In this document: piece after piece, positions 1-7,810 of the stretch
Position numbering within the stretch: the first letter of the stretch is position 1
Layout: each line of letters opens with the position of its first letter
Assembly (NCBI RefSeq): GCF_017726655.1
Contig: NZ_CP072308.1
Location: 2,361,001 to 2,425,000 of the forward strand
DNA from: Agrobacterium tumefaciens
GTDB taxonomy: Bacteria; Pseudomonadota; Alphaproteobacteria; Rhizobiales; Rhizobiaceae
Direction of reading: 5' to 3'
DNA: 64,000 nucleotides
The notes under the pieces: model-generated
What the model was told of the DNA's origin: nothing
Seen by the model: the letters and a program-made list of their open reading frames with translations, nothing else
Database searches by the model: none
Position numbers and translations under genes: made by a program

Positions 1-844
1 GCACGGCCATGAGCGGCTGCTGGTCGGCCTTGTCCTGCGATATTCGCCGCTTTACCGCGATCTGCGCGCCGCGCAGGCCGAAGGCAAGCTTGGCGATGTC
101 GTCTCCATCGAGGCATCCGAACATATTCCTCCCTACCATGGCGCCTTTTTCATGCGCGACTGGCGGCGTTACGAGCACTATTCGGGCTCGTTCATGCTGG
201 AAAAATGCTGCCACGATCTCGATCTCTATAACGGCGTGGTCGGTGCGCGGCCGCGTTTCGTCTCGAGCTTCGGTGGCCGCAAGAGCTTCACGCCGGCCAA
301 TGCGCCCCAGAATGACGGCATCAACGACATGGAAGTCTACCATCGCAAGCCGAGCGGCTGGATGGGATCCGACAAGGTGTTCGACAGCGATGGCGATATC
401 ATTGATTACCAGACTGCGATCGTCGAATATGAAAATGGCGCATCGTTGGCCTTCCACACCAATCTCAACGTTCCCGACGATTTCCGCCGCTTCTGCGTGA
501 TCGGCGCCAAGGGTATGGCTGAAGGTGATTTCGTGCGCGGTTTCCTCAACGTGCACAATGCCCGCACCAACGAGAAGACGGTCGCCAAGACCTATTCGGC
601 GGCGACAACGCTCTCACAGCATTATGGTGCGGACGAGCAGATGGCCGAGGACGTCATCGCCCATGTCGTCAAGGGAGCGCCCTTACCGGTTTCCGCTCTG
701 GATGCGATCGAGGCCGGCATTCTGGCGTTGGCCATGGATGAGGCGCGCCATGGCCGCAAGGTAGTCGATCTCAAACCGGTGTGGGAGGCATATGATCTGG
801 CGCTGCACGGTCAGCTGCACTCCCCCGCCGTGAAATCGGCTTGA
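1..844 (+). CDS. Gfo/Idh/MocA-family oxidoreductase, C-terminal part (5' end outside window)
   Basis: An open frame runs from the first bases of the window (codons start at base 2) to a TGA at 842-844, so only the C-terminal roughly 280 residues are visible. The Rossmann NAD-binding half is missing. The visible part fits the GFO_IDH_MocA C-terminal domain: a segment with CCHDLDLYNGVVG carries the His/Asp pair expected at the active site, and the tail HYGADEQMAEDVIAHVVKG with DAIEAGILALAMDEAR is the usual closing helix region. These enzymes oxidise or reduce sugars, inositols or amino sugars with NAD(P). It sits 13 bases before the first permease gene of an ABC sugar importer, so it is probably a catabolic dehydrogenase for the imported sugar. 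Substrate unknown. Confidence 0.85.
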   Translation, partial: HGHERLLVGLVLRYSPLYRDLRAAQAEGKLGDVVSIEASEHIPPYHGAFFMRDWRRYEHYSGSFMLEKCCHDLDLYNGVVGARPRFVSSFGGRKSFTPANAPQNDGINDMEVYHRKPSGWMGSDKVFDSDGDIIDYQTAIVEYENGASLAFHTNLNVPDDFRRFCVIGAKGMAEGDFVRGFLNVHNARTNEKTVAKTYSAATTLSQHYGADEQMAEDVIAHVVKGAPLPVSALDAIEAGILALAMDEARHGRKVVDLKPVWEAYDLALHGQLHSPAVKSA

Positions 845-857
845 GGGGGACTGCGCG

Positions 858-1742
858 ATGGATGCTAAACGCAGCGCAGTCATTTTCGCCTGGCTCCTTC
901 TTGTCCCGGCGCTTCTCTATATAACGCTTGTCGTTGCTTACCCGCTGGTCGACACCTTCATTCTGTCGTTCACCGATGCGTCGCTTAAAAAGGTGACGAA
1001 CTGGGTAGGTTTCGTCAATTACGAGAAGATTTTCAATGCGACTTTCGCCGATGTCATCACGCGGACCTTTATCTGGACGTTTTTTTCCGTCTCGATAAAG
1101 ATGATCATCGGCACATTTGGTGCAGTGCTGTTGAATTCCGCCGTTCCCGGCCGGGCGCTGTTTCGCATCCTCACCATGCCGCCATGGATCGTGCCGATGG
1201 CTATCGGTATCTTCATGTGGGGCTGGATGTATAACGGTCAGTTCGGCATGATTTCCGGAGTGCTGCAGAATCTCGGCCTGGTGGACGGCCCCATCGCCTT
1301 CCTCGCCTATGGCAAAACGGCCTTCTGGGCAACGATCGTGACGGATGTCTGGATCGGTGTTCCCATGGTGACGCTTTACCTGTTGGCCGCCATCCAATCC
1401 ATTCCACAGGACCTGTATGAGGCCGCCTGGACGGATGGCGCAAGCCGCGCCTATCGCTTCCGTCGCATAACACTGCCGCTGATGCTGCCGGCCATGATTA
1501 CCATGTCGGTCCTGTCCTTGATTTCGACGTTCAATTCCTTCGATATCATCTGGATTCTCACCCGTGGCGGACCGAATGGCGAAACCACGACGATGATCAT
1601 CGACACCTACAAGACGGCGATCGGGGCCTACAAATATGGCGAAGGCGCTGCCCGCGCCGTGCTGATCTGCATCTTCCTGTCGATCTTCACCTTCTTCTAT
1701 TTCCGTATCACCAGCCGTATCTCGCAGGAGGCCAGCCGATGA
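858..1742 (+). CDS. ABC sugar transporter permease (MalF/UgpA type)
   Basis: 294-residue inner-membrane protein with about six hydrophobic segments; the first is near residues 12-32. The EAA loop motif that docks on the ATPase is visible as EAAWTDGASRAYRFRRITLP near residues 190-210. Length and motif match family-1 carbohydrate uptake permeases. The ATG follows a GAGGGG ribosome site, 13 bases after the oxidoreductase stop. It overlaps the next permease by four bases (ATGA), so the two halves of the channel are translationally coupled. Together with the genes at 1739, 2635 and 4053 it forms a complete importer. Substrate class (mono- or oligosaccharide, perhaps an amino-sugar glycoside) is inferred only from the nearby GH20 and RpiR genes. 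Confidence 0.9.
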   Translation: MDAKRSAVIFAWLLLVPALLYITLVVAYPLVDTFILSFTDASLKKVTNWVGFVNYEKIFNATFADVITRTFIWTFFSVSIKMIIGTFGAVLLNSAVPGRALFRILTMPPWIVPMAIGIFMWGWMYNGQFGMISGVLQNLGLVDGPIAFLAYGKTAFWATIVTDVWIGVPMVTLYLLAAIQSIPQDLYEAAWTDGASRAYRFRRITLPLMLPAMITMSVLSLISTFNSFDIIWILTRGGPNGETTTMIIDTYKTAIGAYKYGEGAARAVLICIFLSIFTFFYFRITSRISQEASR

Positions 1743-2596
1743 GCGACAGACATGCGAGGATCAACCGCTACGCCTGGTATGAAATCATCGGAATTTATTG
1801 CGGCGTCGCCGTGTTCCTGACCTTCGTTCTGGCGCCCTTTGTGGAAGGTTTTCTGGTTTCGCTGAAGCCGCTCAGCCTGCTTTTTTCGTCGCCTTACAAA
1901 TTCTGGCCCGAGAATGGTTCGTTTGAAGCCTACCGGACGATGTGGGTCAGCGTTCCCGGCTTTGCCATCTATATCTTCAATTCCTTCTTTATCGCCGGCA
2001 GCATCACGCTCATCGTTCTCGTGCTGGTGATACCCGCTTCCTATGCATTTGCCCGCTTCAATTTCAAGGGCGCCGGTCTGCTGCTGGGCATATTCCTCGC
2101 GGTGAAGATGTTCTCGGGCGCGGTGCTGCTCATTCCGCTGTTTCGCCTCATGCGGTCGATCGGCGTGCTGAACACCTATTTTGCGATGATCATCCCCGGC
2201 GTCGCCTTCATCATCCCGACGGGCATCCTGCTTCTGGTAACCTATATGCGCCGCATACCGCGCGAGCTGGAGGAGGCGGCCTATGTGGACGGTGCAAGCC
2301 GCCTTTACACGCTGCGCCGCGTGGTTCTGCCGATTGCAACGCCGGGCATCGCTGTCGTTGCCATTTCCTCGTTCATCGAGGCCTATGCGCAGCAGTTCAT
2401 CTACGCTCTGACCTTCAATTCCAAGACCGAATATATGCCGCTGCCGGTTGGACTGTTTGCCTATTTCGGCCGGCAGGAAGTGGTCTGGAACGAGTTGATG
2501 GCGGCAAGCTTCGTCGGCATCGCGCCAGCAATGATCGCGATTTTCCTGATGCAACGATATCTCGTCGGCGGGCTGACCGCCGGCGCGGTGAAATAA
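1739..2596 (+). CDS. ABC sugar transporter permease (MalG/UgpE type)
   Basis: 285-residue second permease of the sugar importer, with six predicted membrane helices starting near residue 17. The EAA loop is visible as EEAAYVDGASRLYTLRRVVLP about two thirds of the way along, typical of MalG-type subunits. The start overlaps the stop of the upstream permease (ATGA), and the binding-protein gene follows after 38 bases. It would pair with the upstream permease to make the translocation pore energised by the ATPase at 4053. Family assignment is strong; substrate is not determinable from sequence alone. Confidence 0.9.
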   Translation: MSDRHARINRYAWYEIIGIYCGVAVFLTFVLAPFVEGFLVSLKPLSLLFSSPYKFWPENGSFEAYRTMWVSVPGFAIYIFNSFFIAGSITLIVLVLVIPASYAFARFNFKGAGLLLGIFLAVKMFSGAVLLIPLFRLMRSIGVLNTYFAMIIPGVAFIIPTGILLLVTYMRRIPRELEEAAYVDGASRLYTLRRVVLPIATPGIAVVAISSFIEAYAQQFIYALTFNSKTEYMPLPVGLFAYFGRQEVVWNELMAASFVGIAPAMIAIFLMQRYLVGGLTAGAVK

Positions 2597-2634
2597 AGCA
2601 ATAACCGGAACGACCACCAAAACGGGAGACTACA

Positions 2635-3867
2635 ATGGCACTGAAACATTACGGTTTGGCGCTCTGCGCCTTCGCATTTGCCGGTTCCACCGCCCTTGGC
2701 ACGGTGACGGCACATGCCGCCGACAAGGAGATCAGCTGGATCTACTGCGGCGACAAGATGGACCCGATCCATGAGAAATACATCAAGGAATGGGAAGGCA
2801 AGAATGCCGGCTGGAAGGTGGTGCCTGAGGTCGTCGGCTGGGAACAGTGCCAGGATAAGGCCACCACGCTCGCTGCCGCTGGCACGCCGGTCGCCATGGC
2901 CTATGTCGGTTCGCGCACACTGAAGCAGTTTGCGCAGAACGATCTCATCGTTCCGGTGCCGATGTCGGATGAAGAGAAGAAGAGCTACTACCCGCACATC
3001 GTCGACACCGTGACCTTCGAGGATACGCAGTGGGGCGTACCGGTGGCCTTCTCCACCAAGGCGCTTTACTGGAACAAGGACCTGTTCAAGCAGGCTGGCC
3101 TCGATCCGGAAACGCCGCCAAAGACATGGGCGGAAGAAATCGCCTTCGCCAAGCAGATCAAGGAAAAGACGGGCATTGCCGGTTACGGCCTGCCTGCCAA
3201 GACCTTCGATAACACCATGCACCAGTTCATGCACTGGGTTTACACCAACAACGGCAAGGTCATCGACGGCGACAAGATCACCGTCGACAGCCCGCAGGTT
3301 GTTGAAGCCCTGAAGGCCTACAAGGACATCACGCCTTATTCCGTCGAAGGTCCAACGGCCTATGAGCAGAACGAAATCCGCGCCATCTTCCTCGATGGCA
3401 AGGTCGGCATGATCCAGGCCGGGTCGGGTGCTGCAACCCGTCTTCAGGAAACCAAGATCAACTGGGGCATCACGACGCTTCCGCTCGGTCCTGAAGCCAA
3501 GGGGCCCGGCACCCTGCTCATCACCGACAGCCTTGCGATCTTCAAGGGAACCGGTGTTGAAGAAAAGGCGACCGAGTTTGCCAAATTCATCACTTCGCCT
3601 GGCCCGCAGGGCGAATATGAGCTGCAGGGCGGCGCCGGCCTGACCCCGCTGCGCCCGTCGGCCAAGGTCGATGAATTCGTCGCGAAGGACCCCTTCTGGA
3701 AGCCGCTGATCGATGGCATCGCCTACGGTGGTCCCGAGCCGCTCTTCACCGACTACAAGGGCTTCCAGGATACCATGATCGAGATGGTGCAGTCTGTCGT
3801 GACTGGCAAGGCAACACCGGAAGATGCCGCGAAGAAGGCATCCGCCGCTCTCGAGCAGTACAAGTAA
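2635..3867 (+). CDS. ABC sugar transporter periplasmic substrate-binding protein
   Basis: 410 residues with a classical Sec signal peptide: Lys near the start, a hydrophobic core, and a likely cleavage after AHA near residue 28. The mature part is a MalE/UgpB-like family-1 extracellular binding protein, with the hinge-region pattern GVPVAFSTKALYWNKDLF and a C-terminal TPLRPSA segment. The ATG follows a strong GGGAG site nine bases upstream. It delivers the sugar to the two permeases encoded just before it. The ATPase gene follows only after a 185-base gap holding a perfect hairpin (3881-3908), an arrangement often used to make more binding protein than channel. Confidence 0.9.
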   Translation: MALKHYGLALCAFAFAGSTALGTVTAHAADKEISWIYCGDKMDPIHEKYIKEWEGKNAGWKVVPEVVGWEQCQDKATTLAAAGTPVAMAYVGSRTLKQFAQNDLIVPVPMSDEEKKSYYPHIVDTVTFEDTQWGVPVAFSTKALYWNKDLFKQAGLDPETPPKTWAEEIAFAKQIKEKTGIAGYGLPAKTFDNTMHQFMHWVYTNNGKVIDGDKITVDSPQVVEALKAYKDITPYSVEGPTAYEQNEIRAIFLDGKVGMIQAGSGAATRLQETKINWGITTLPLGPEAKGPGTLLITDSLAIFKGTGVEEKATEFAKFITSPGPQGEYELQGGAGLTPLRPSAKVDEFVAKDPFWKPLIDGIAYGGPEPLFTDYKGFQDTMIEMVQSVVTGKATPEDAAKKASAALEQYK

Positions 3868-3880
3868 ACATCCATGAGGA

Positions 3881-3908
3881 GGATGCGGGCGCAACGTTGC
3901 CCGCATCC
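3881..3908 (+). other. Intercistronic hairpin between binding-protein and ATPase genes
   Basis: GGATGCGGGC at 3881-3890 is exactly complementary to GCCCGCATCC at 3899-3908, with an 8-base loop. It lies 14 bases after the binding-protein stop. A short GGTTTT follows but no real T-run, so it is more likely an mRNA-stabilising or partial termination hairpin than a full terminator. The base pairing is seen directly; the function is inferred. Confidence 0.5.
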
Positions 3909-4052
3909 GATCGGTTTTCGCCGCGGGAATGCCGGCGCCTTCAGGTGCTTCTCCCGTGTTTTTTCAACGGTTTCGATCCGGCGCGGTGTGGCGCGGGTTC
4001 GGGACATCTCTGAACGCGGCCTGATGTCGGCCGCTGCCGGGAGAGGCAAGTC

Positions 4053-5165
4053 TTGGGTCAGCTTTATCTCAACAACGTCCGCAAGAACTATGGACATTTC
4101 GAAGTCATCAAGGGCGTTCAGCTCGACATCAGGGATGGCGAGTTCGTCGTTTTTGTCGGTCCTTCCGGATGCGGTAAATCCACATTGCTTCGCATGATCG
4201 CCGGCCTTGAAGACATTTCCGCCGGCGACGTCGTCATCAATGGCGTGAAGGTCAACGAACTGCCGCCTGTCAAGCGCGGCATCGCCATGGTTTTCCAGTC
4301 CTATGCACTCTATCCGCATATGACTGTTTTCGAAAACATCGCATTTCCCCTCCGGGTCGAGAAGATGGAGGAGGAGAAGATCAAGCAGAAGGTTGAAGGC
4401 GTTGCGAAAATCCTTCAGCTCGACCAGCGCCTGCAGCAGCGGCCCGGCATGTTGTCCGGCGGCCAGCGCCAGCGCGTCGCTATCGGCCGTGCGATTGTGC
4501 GGGAGCCGAAGATATTCCTCTTCGACGAGCCGCTCTCAAACCTCGATGCCGCCCTTCGCGCCGACATGCGTATCGAGCTTACCAATCTTCACAAGACGCT
4601 GAAGGCGACGATGATCTATGTCACTCACGATCAGGTGGAAGCCATGACCATGGCCGACCGCATCGTGGTGCTGAATGCCGGCGAAATCGCCCAGGTCGGT
4701 GCACCGCTCGAGCTATATCACAAGCCGGCAAACCTGTTCGTGGCCGGTTTCATCGGCAATCCCAAAATGAATTTCCTGAAGGTCACCTGCAAATCAGTCA
4801 GCGCAGAGGGCGTGACTGTGGCATATGAAGGCCAGACAATCACCGTGCCGGTGGAGCCTCGTGCGGGTCTTCAGGGTTCTAAGCTGACGCTTGGCATTCG
4901 CCCGGAACATACCCTGCTTGAAGCCGCCGATCTTAATATCAAGGTTGCGCCGAGTGTGATCGAGCGGCTCGGGATCAACACGATCGCTTACGGGGTCGCG
5001 CCGACGGGCGAGAATTATTGCGCCCTGCTGTCGGGCTCGGCACCTGTTGTCGTGGACGAGCCCATTGTCACCGGCATCAAGGCCGCCGATTGCCATCTGT
5101 TCGATGAGAGCGGCATTGCGCTCGAGCGACGCGTCGATCTCTCCGTTCTGAAGTTGATACAATAG
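4053..5165 (+). CDS. ABC sugar transporter ATP-binding protein (UgpC/MalK type)
   Basis: 370-residue ATPase. Walker [10 protein letters not shown] lies near residues 37-45, the signature LSGGQRQR near 134, Walker [10 protein letters not shown] near 155 and the H-loop THD near 190. The C-terminal roughly 130 residues form the TOBE/OB regulatory domain of MalK-like subunits. I chose the TTG at 4053 because the family N-terminus [13 protein letters not shown] follows at once and GGGAGAGG lies upstream; no ATG sits nearby in frame. It powers the importer encoded at 858-3867. Ends before a convergent gene at 5311. Confidence 0.9.
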   Translation: MGQLYLNNVRKNYGHFEVIKGVQLDIRDGEFVVFVGPSGCGKSTLLRMIAGLEDISAGDVVINGVKVNELPPVKRGIAMVFQSYALYPHMTVFENIAFPLRVEKMEEEKIKQKVEGVAKILQLDQRLQQRPGMLSGGQRQRVAIGRAIVREPKIFLFDEPLSNLDAALRADMRIELTNLHKTLKATMIYVTHDQVEAMTMADRIVVLNAGEIAQVGAPLELYHKPANLFVAGFIGNPKMNFLKVTCKSVSAEGVTVAYEGQTITVPVEPRAGLQGSKLTLGIRPEHTLLEAADLNIKVAPSVIERLGINTIAYGVAPTGENYCALLSGSAPVVVDEPIVTGIKAADCHLFDESGIALERRVDLSVLKLIQ

Positions 5166-5250
5166 GGGCTGGAGCCGGGCCATGACATCTGTTGACCCAT
5201 GCCCGGCTGTTTCCGACACGACCCGTGTCCGGCGGTCTTCTGTCTCGAGA

Positions 5251-5284
5251 CGAAAAAACAACGCCGGACGTTCTGCCCGGCGTT
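5251..5284 (-). terminator. Rho-independent terminator of the NTF2-like gene
   Basis: Read on the minus strand, AACGCCGG and CCGGCGTT (5284-5277 and 5267-5260) form an 8-bp GC-rich stem followed by GTTTTTTCG. It starts 27 bases after the stop of the minus-strand gene 5311-5799 and also lies downstream of the plus-strand ATPase gene, though the T-run favours the minus strand. Confidence 0.7.
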
Positions 5285-5310
5285 CACATCTTTCTCTGAT
5301 GCTTGTTGGT

Positions 5311-5799
5311 TCAAGGCATGGGGTTGGGCATGTAGCCGGTGAAGCCGCTGATTTTCCAGAGCCCTTCGTGCAGCCTGCAATAATAGAGCGTCTGCCATTT
5401 CATGACGTCAAAGCCGCCATCGGCCTTGCGAAGCCCGCCGTCGAACTTCTTGCGCACCAGCGCGGTTTCTCCTTCCACTTCGATCTCTTCGAGCGTGGTT
5501 GTCGTGAAAATGGCGTGGCGCGGATCGTCCGCAAATTTCTGGGTCTGGAAATCATGCGCCTGCCGCAGCCATTCCTCCCGATAGGCCGAAAGAGATGGGA
5601 AAGACAGGCGCCAGTTGTCCGGGTTTGGATCTCTGTTGGCATTGATTCCGAGAAAGCCATCCTCGACGAAATCGCCCGCGACCCTCGACCAGTCAGCGGC
5701 GAGGAAGGCATCGATGTCGCGCGTCACCAGCATCTCCCAGATGGAGTGGCGGGCACTGTCGCTTTCGGGGAAGGGATTTTTGAAGGGGTCGCGCATCAT
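5311..5799 (-). CDS. NTF2-like (SnoaL-type) domain protein
   Basis: 162 residues, cytoplasmic, no signal peptide. The pattern of an N-terminal helix with LVTRDIDAFLAADWSRVAGDFVEDGFLGINANRD, a middle strand region around AIFTTTTLEEIEVEGETALVRKKFDGG and a final WQTLYYCRLHEGLWKISGFTGYMP fits the cone-shaped NTF2-like fold used by SnoaL-type isomerases and small ligand-binding proteins. Two ATG codons are adjacent (5799 and 5796); either could be used. It is transcribed against the sugar operon from a promoter region shared with the RpiR regulator gene, so it may be controlled by that regulator. Catalytic role unknown; it could act on the sugar or one of its oxidised products. Confidence 0.7.
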   Translation of the reverse strand: MMRDPFKNPFPESDSARHSIWEMLVTRDIDAFLAADWSRVAGDFVEDGFLGINANRDPNPDNWRLSFPSLSAYREEWLRQAHDFQTQKFADDPRHAIFTTTTLEEIEVEGETALVRKKFDGGLRKADGGFDVMKWQTLYYCRLHEGLWKISGFTGYMPNPMP

Positions 5800-5812
5800 T
5801 CGGATCCAGTGT

Positions 5813-5826
5813 TGAAATTATTTTCA
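5813..5826. promoter_or_regulatory. Putative RpiR operator, copy 1
   Basis: TGAAATTATTTTCA is an inverted repeat (TGAAA/TTTCA arms) in the AT-rich region between the divergent NTF2-like and RpiR genes. A near-identical sequence recurs 73 bases downstream. Only the two copies are seen; the binding protein is inferred from the adjacent regulator. Confidence 0.5.
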
Positions 5827-5885
5827 GATTTTGGATATTTATCTGGTGAATATTGTTGGCATATGCTCATCTCTCAATCAACAGA

Positions 5886-5899
5886 GAAAATTATTTTCA
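5886..5899. promoter_or_regulatory. Putative RpiR operator, copy 2
   Basis: GAAAATTATTTTCA, containing the perfect palindrome GAAAATTATTTTC, matches copy 1 at 13 of 14 positions. The 73-base offset is close to seven helical turns, which would put both sites on the same DNA face and suits looping by an oligomeric SIS-domain repressor. Function is inferred. Confidence 0.5.
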
Positions 5900-6039
5900 T
5901 CAAGGAGATGTCGGTGCTGTCGTCAGAGGGACGAAATACGCTTGTTTCAAGGAGGAATGCGGTTGACCGGCGCATCTTAATAGGATGCATCGGGAACGGG
6001 GCCAGACTTTAGGTTTTGGCACAACGGAGACCGGCGAGC

Positions 6040-6903
6040 ATGGATATTTTTGCAAAGATTCAGGAAGACAGGGGACAGTTCTCGCAGTCGGAGCGGCGGA
6101 TAGCCGACATTCTGGTCTCGGATTTCGAATTTGCGGTCAATGCGTCGATCATCGAGCTTGCGGCCCGCGCGGAAGTATCGCCGCCAACGGTGACGCGTTT
6201 TTGCCGGCGGCTGGGCTGCCAGAGCTTTTCCGATTTCAAGGTGAGCCTTGCCAAGACGGCTTATGTCGGCGTTCGATATCTGACGTCCGAGCCCTCCAGC
6301 ACCAGCCCGTCAGACGTTGCTGAAGAGGTATTGGCCAAGGCGCAGGAAGCTCTGTTTCTGCTACACAGGACGCTCGATCCGGCGCTTGCAGATGCGGCGG
6401 CGACAAAGATTGCCAATAGCGGCATGATCTATGCCTTCGGAGCGGGCGGCAATTCGTCGATGATCGCTTCCGAGATTCAGAACCGACTGTTCCGCCTTGG
6501 GTTGCGGGTTTCGACCAGTGCCGATCACAGCATGCAGCTGATGATGACGGCCGCAGCACGCAAGGAAGACGTGATTATCGGCTCGTCCTTTTCGGGGCGC
6601 AATATGGAGTTGGTGAAGTGCTTCAGGCTGGCGCGCGAAATGGGCGTGACGACGATTGCACTCACCCAGAGCGACACGCCCGTCGCCGCCGCCGCGGATA
6701 TGGTGGTGGCGGTCAATGTGCCCGAGGGAAACAATATCTTCCGCCCGACCTCATCGCGCTATGCCTATCTCGCCGCCGTCGATGTTCTGGCGACGCTTGC
6801 TGCCTACCATCAACGGCAAAGGTCAATGGTGACCCTGCGTCACATCAAGCAGCAGCTTGTCGAGCATCGTGACCCGGACGACAGGCAATTGCTCGGTGAT
6901 TGA
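6040..6903 (+). CDS. MurR/RpiR-family transcriptional regulator with SIS domain
   Basis: 287 residues from the ATG at 6040; an in-frame TTG at 6016 exists but the family N-terminus MDIFAKIQEDRGQFSQSERR starts at 6040. Residues about 1-75 form the RpiR helix-turn-helix (SPPTVTRFCRRLGCQSFSDFK recognition region). Residues about 120-260 form a SIS domain, with the AFGAGGNSSMIASE phosphosugar-binding loop. Members are usually repressors released by a sugar or amino-sugar phosphate. It is followed by the SDR, GH20 and M81 genes and preceded by two copies of an AT-rich palindrome. It is the obvious local regulator of the importer and catabolic genes. Confidence 0.9.
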   Translation: MDIFAKIQEDRGQFSQSERRIADILVSDFEFAVNASIIELAARAEVSPPTVTRFCRRLGCQSFSDFKVSLAKTAYVGVRYLTSEPSSTSPSDVAEEVLAKAQEALFLLHRTLDPALADAAATKIANSGMIYAFGAGGNSSMIASEIQNRLFRLGLRVSTSADHSMQLMMTAAARKEDVIIGSSFSGRNMELVKCFRLAREMGVTTIALTQSDTPVAAAADMVVAVNVPEGNNIFRPTSSRYAYLAAVDVLATLAAYHQRQRSMVTLRHIKQQLVEHRDPDDRQLLGD

Positions 6904-6983
6904 GGGCGGAATGATCGACAAAACAGGTGCTTTGCCTGAACCCGCTTAACGATGGGTTGCAAGCTTCAAGGGAGTTGCAGGAC

Positions 6984-7766
6984 ATGCAAGACAGAAAAGA
7001 CCAACTTGCCGTGGTAACCGGCGCGGCCGGCGATATTGGCCGGGCAATTGCCGCGGCACTCGCTGAGACCCATGCAAGGGTGGTGTTGGTCGATATCGAC
7101 GCTGACGCCCTTTCTGGGGCTGTTTCGCTGTTGTCCGATTCCGAAGTCATTGCGAAGACCTGCGACGTTACGGACCCGCAGGACCTTTCAAGGCTGGCGG
7201 CTGAAGTCGCCGAACTGGGTGATGTCGCCACCCTCGTTAACAATGCGGGTGCTGCAAGAGCCGTCAGCCTGCATGATACGACGCCCGAAATCTGGCGCAA
7301 GGACAATGCGCTCAATCTGGAAGCGCCGTTTCTCTGCTTCAGGGCATTCGAGGAAGCGTTGAAGCGCACGCAGGGCTCTGTGGTCAACATCACCTCCGTC
7401 AACGGCATGGCAGTCTTCGGTCATCCGGCTTACAGCGCGGCGAAGGCCGGCTTGATCCATCTGACGAAACTGATCGCCGTTGAATATGGCAAGTTCGGCA
7501 TTCGCGCCAACGCCGTTGCGCCCGGCACGGTGCGCACACAGGCGTGGGAGGCCCGTGCCGCGACCAATCCCAGGGTATTTGAGGAAGCGCAGCATTGGTA
7601 CCCGCTGCAACGGATCGTCAAGCCCGAAGATGTCGCAAATGCGGTCGCTTTTCTGTCGGGTCCTCAGGCTGCTGCCATCAGCGGCGTGTGCCTGCCGGTC
7701 GATTGTGGCCTGACGGCCGGGCAGGCGCCGCTGGCGCGGACGTTTTCGCAATCCGAACACTACTGA
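6984..7766 (+). CDS. SDR-family NAD(P)-dependent oxidoreductase
   Basis: 260 residues of a classical short-chain dehydrogenase: cofactor motif TGAAGDIGRAIA near residues 12-23, NNAG near residue 85, the catalytic Ser in NITSVNG, and Tyr/Lys in PAYSAAKAG. It ends with the usual PEDVANAVAFL and SGVCLPVDCGLT region. The ATG at 6984 has AAGGGAG upstream; the longer in-frame extension starting at 6927 lacks family similarity. It probably oxidises a sugar or sugar acid, working with the Gfo/Idh enzyme at the start of the cluster. Substrate unknown. Confidence 0.88.
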   Translation: MQDRKDQLAVVTGAAGDIGRAIAAALAETHARVVLVDIDADALSGAVSLLSDSEVIAKTCDVTDPQDLSRLAAEVAELGDVATLVNNAGAARAVSLHDTTPEIWRKDNALNLEAPFLCFRAFEEALKRTQGSVVNITSVNGMAVFGHPAYSAAKAGLIHLTKLIAVEYGKFGIRANAVAPGTVRTQAWEARAATNPRVFEEAQHWYPLQRIVKPEDVANAVAFLSGPQAAAISGVCLPVDCGLTAGQAPLARTFSQSEHY

Positions 7767-7769
7767 TCA

Positions 7770-7787
7770 AAACCCTTTTACGGGTTT
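7770..7787 (+). other. Intercistronic hairpin before the GH20 gene
   Basis: AAACCC (7770-7775) and GGGTTT (7782-7787) flank TTTTAC. It is a short stem between the SDR stop and the GH20 ribosome site, without a T-run. Possibly an mRNA processing or stability element. Confidence 0.3.
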
Positions 7788-7810
7788 AATGCGCAATATA
7801 GGGGAGCATC

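Noticed and set aside
2461..3906. 481-codon open frame on the minus strand opposite the binding-protein gene
   Set aside because: Arg/His/Gly/Asp-rich mirror of a strongly coding plus-strand gene; no family motif and it crosses a permease gene.
5908..6012. 34-codon frame just before the RpiR gene
   Set aside because: The AAGGAG touches the ATG with no spacing, the frame is short and has no recognisable content.
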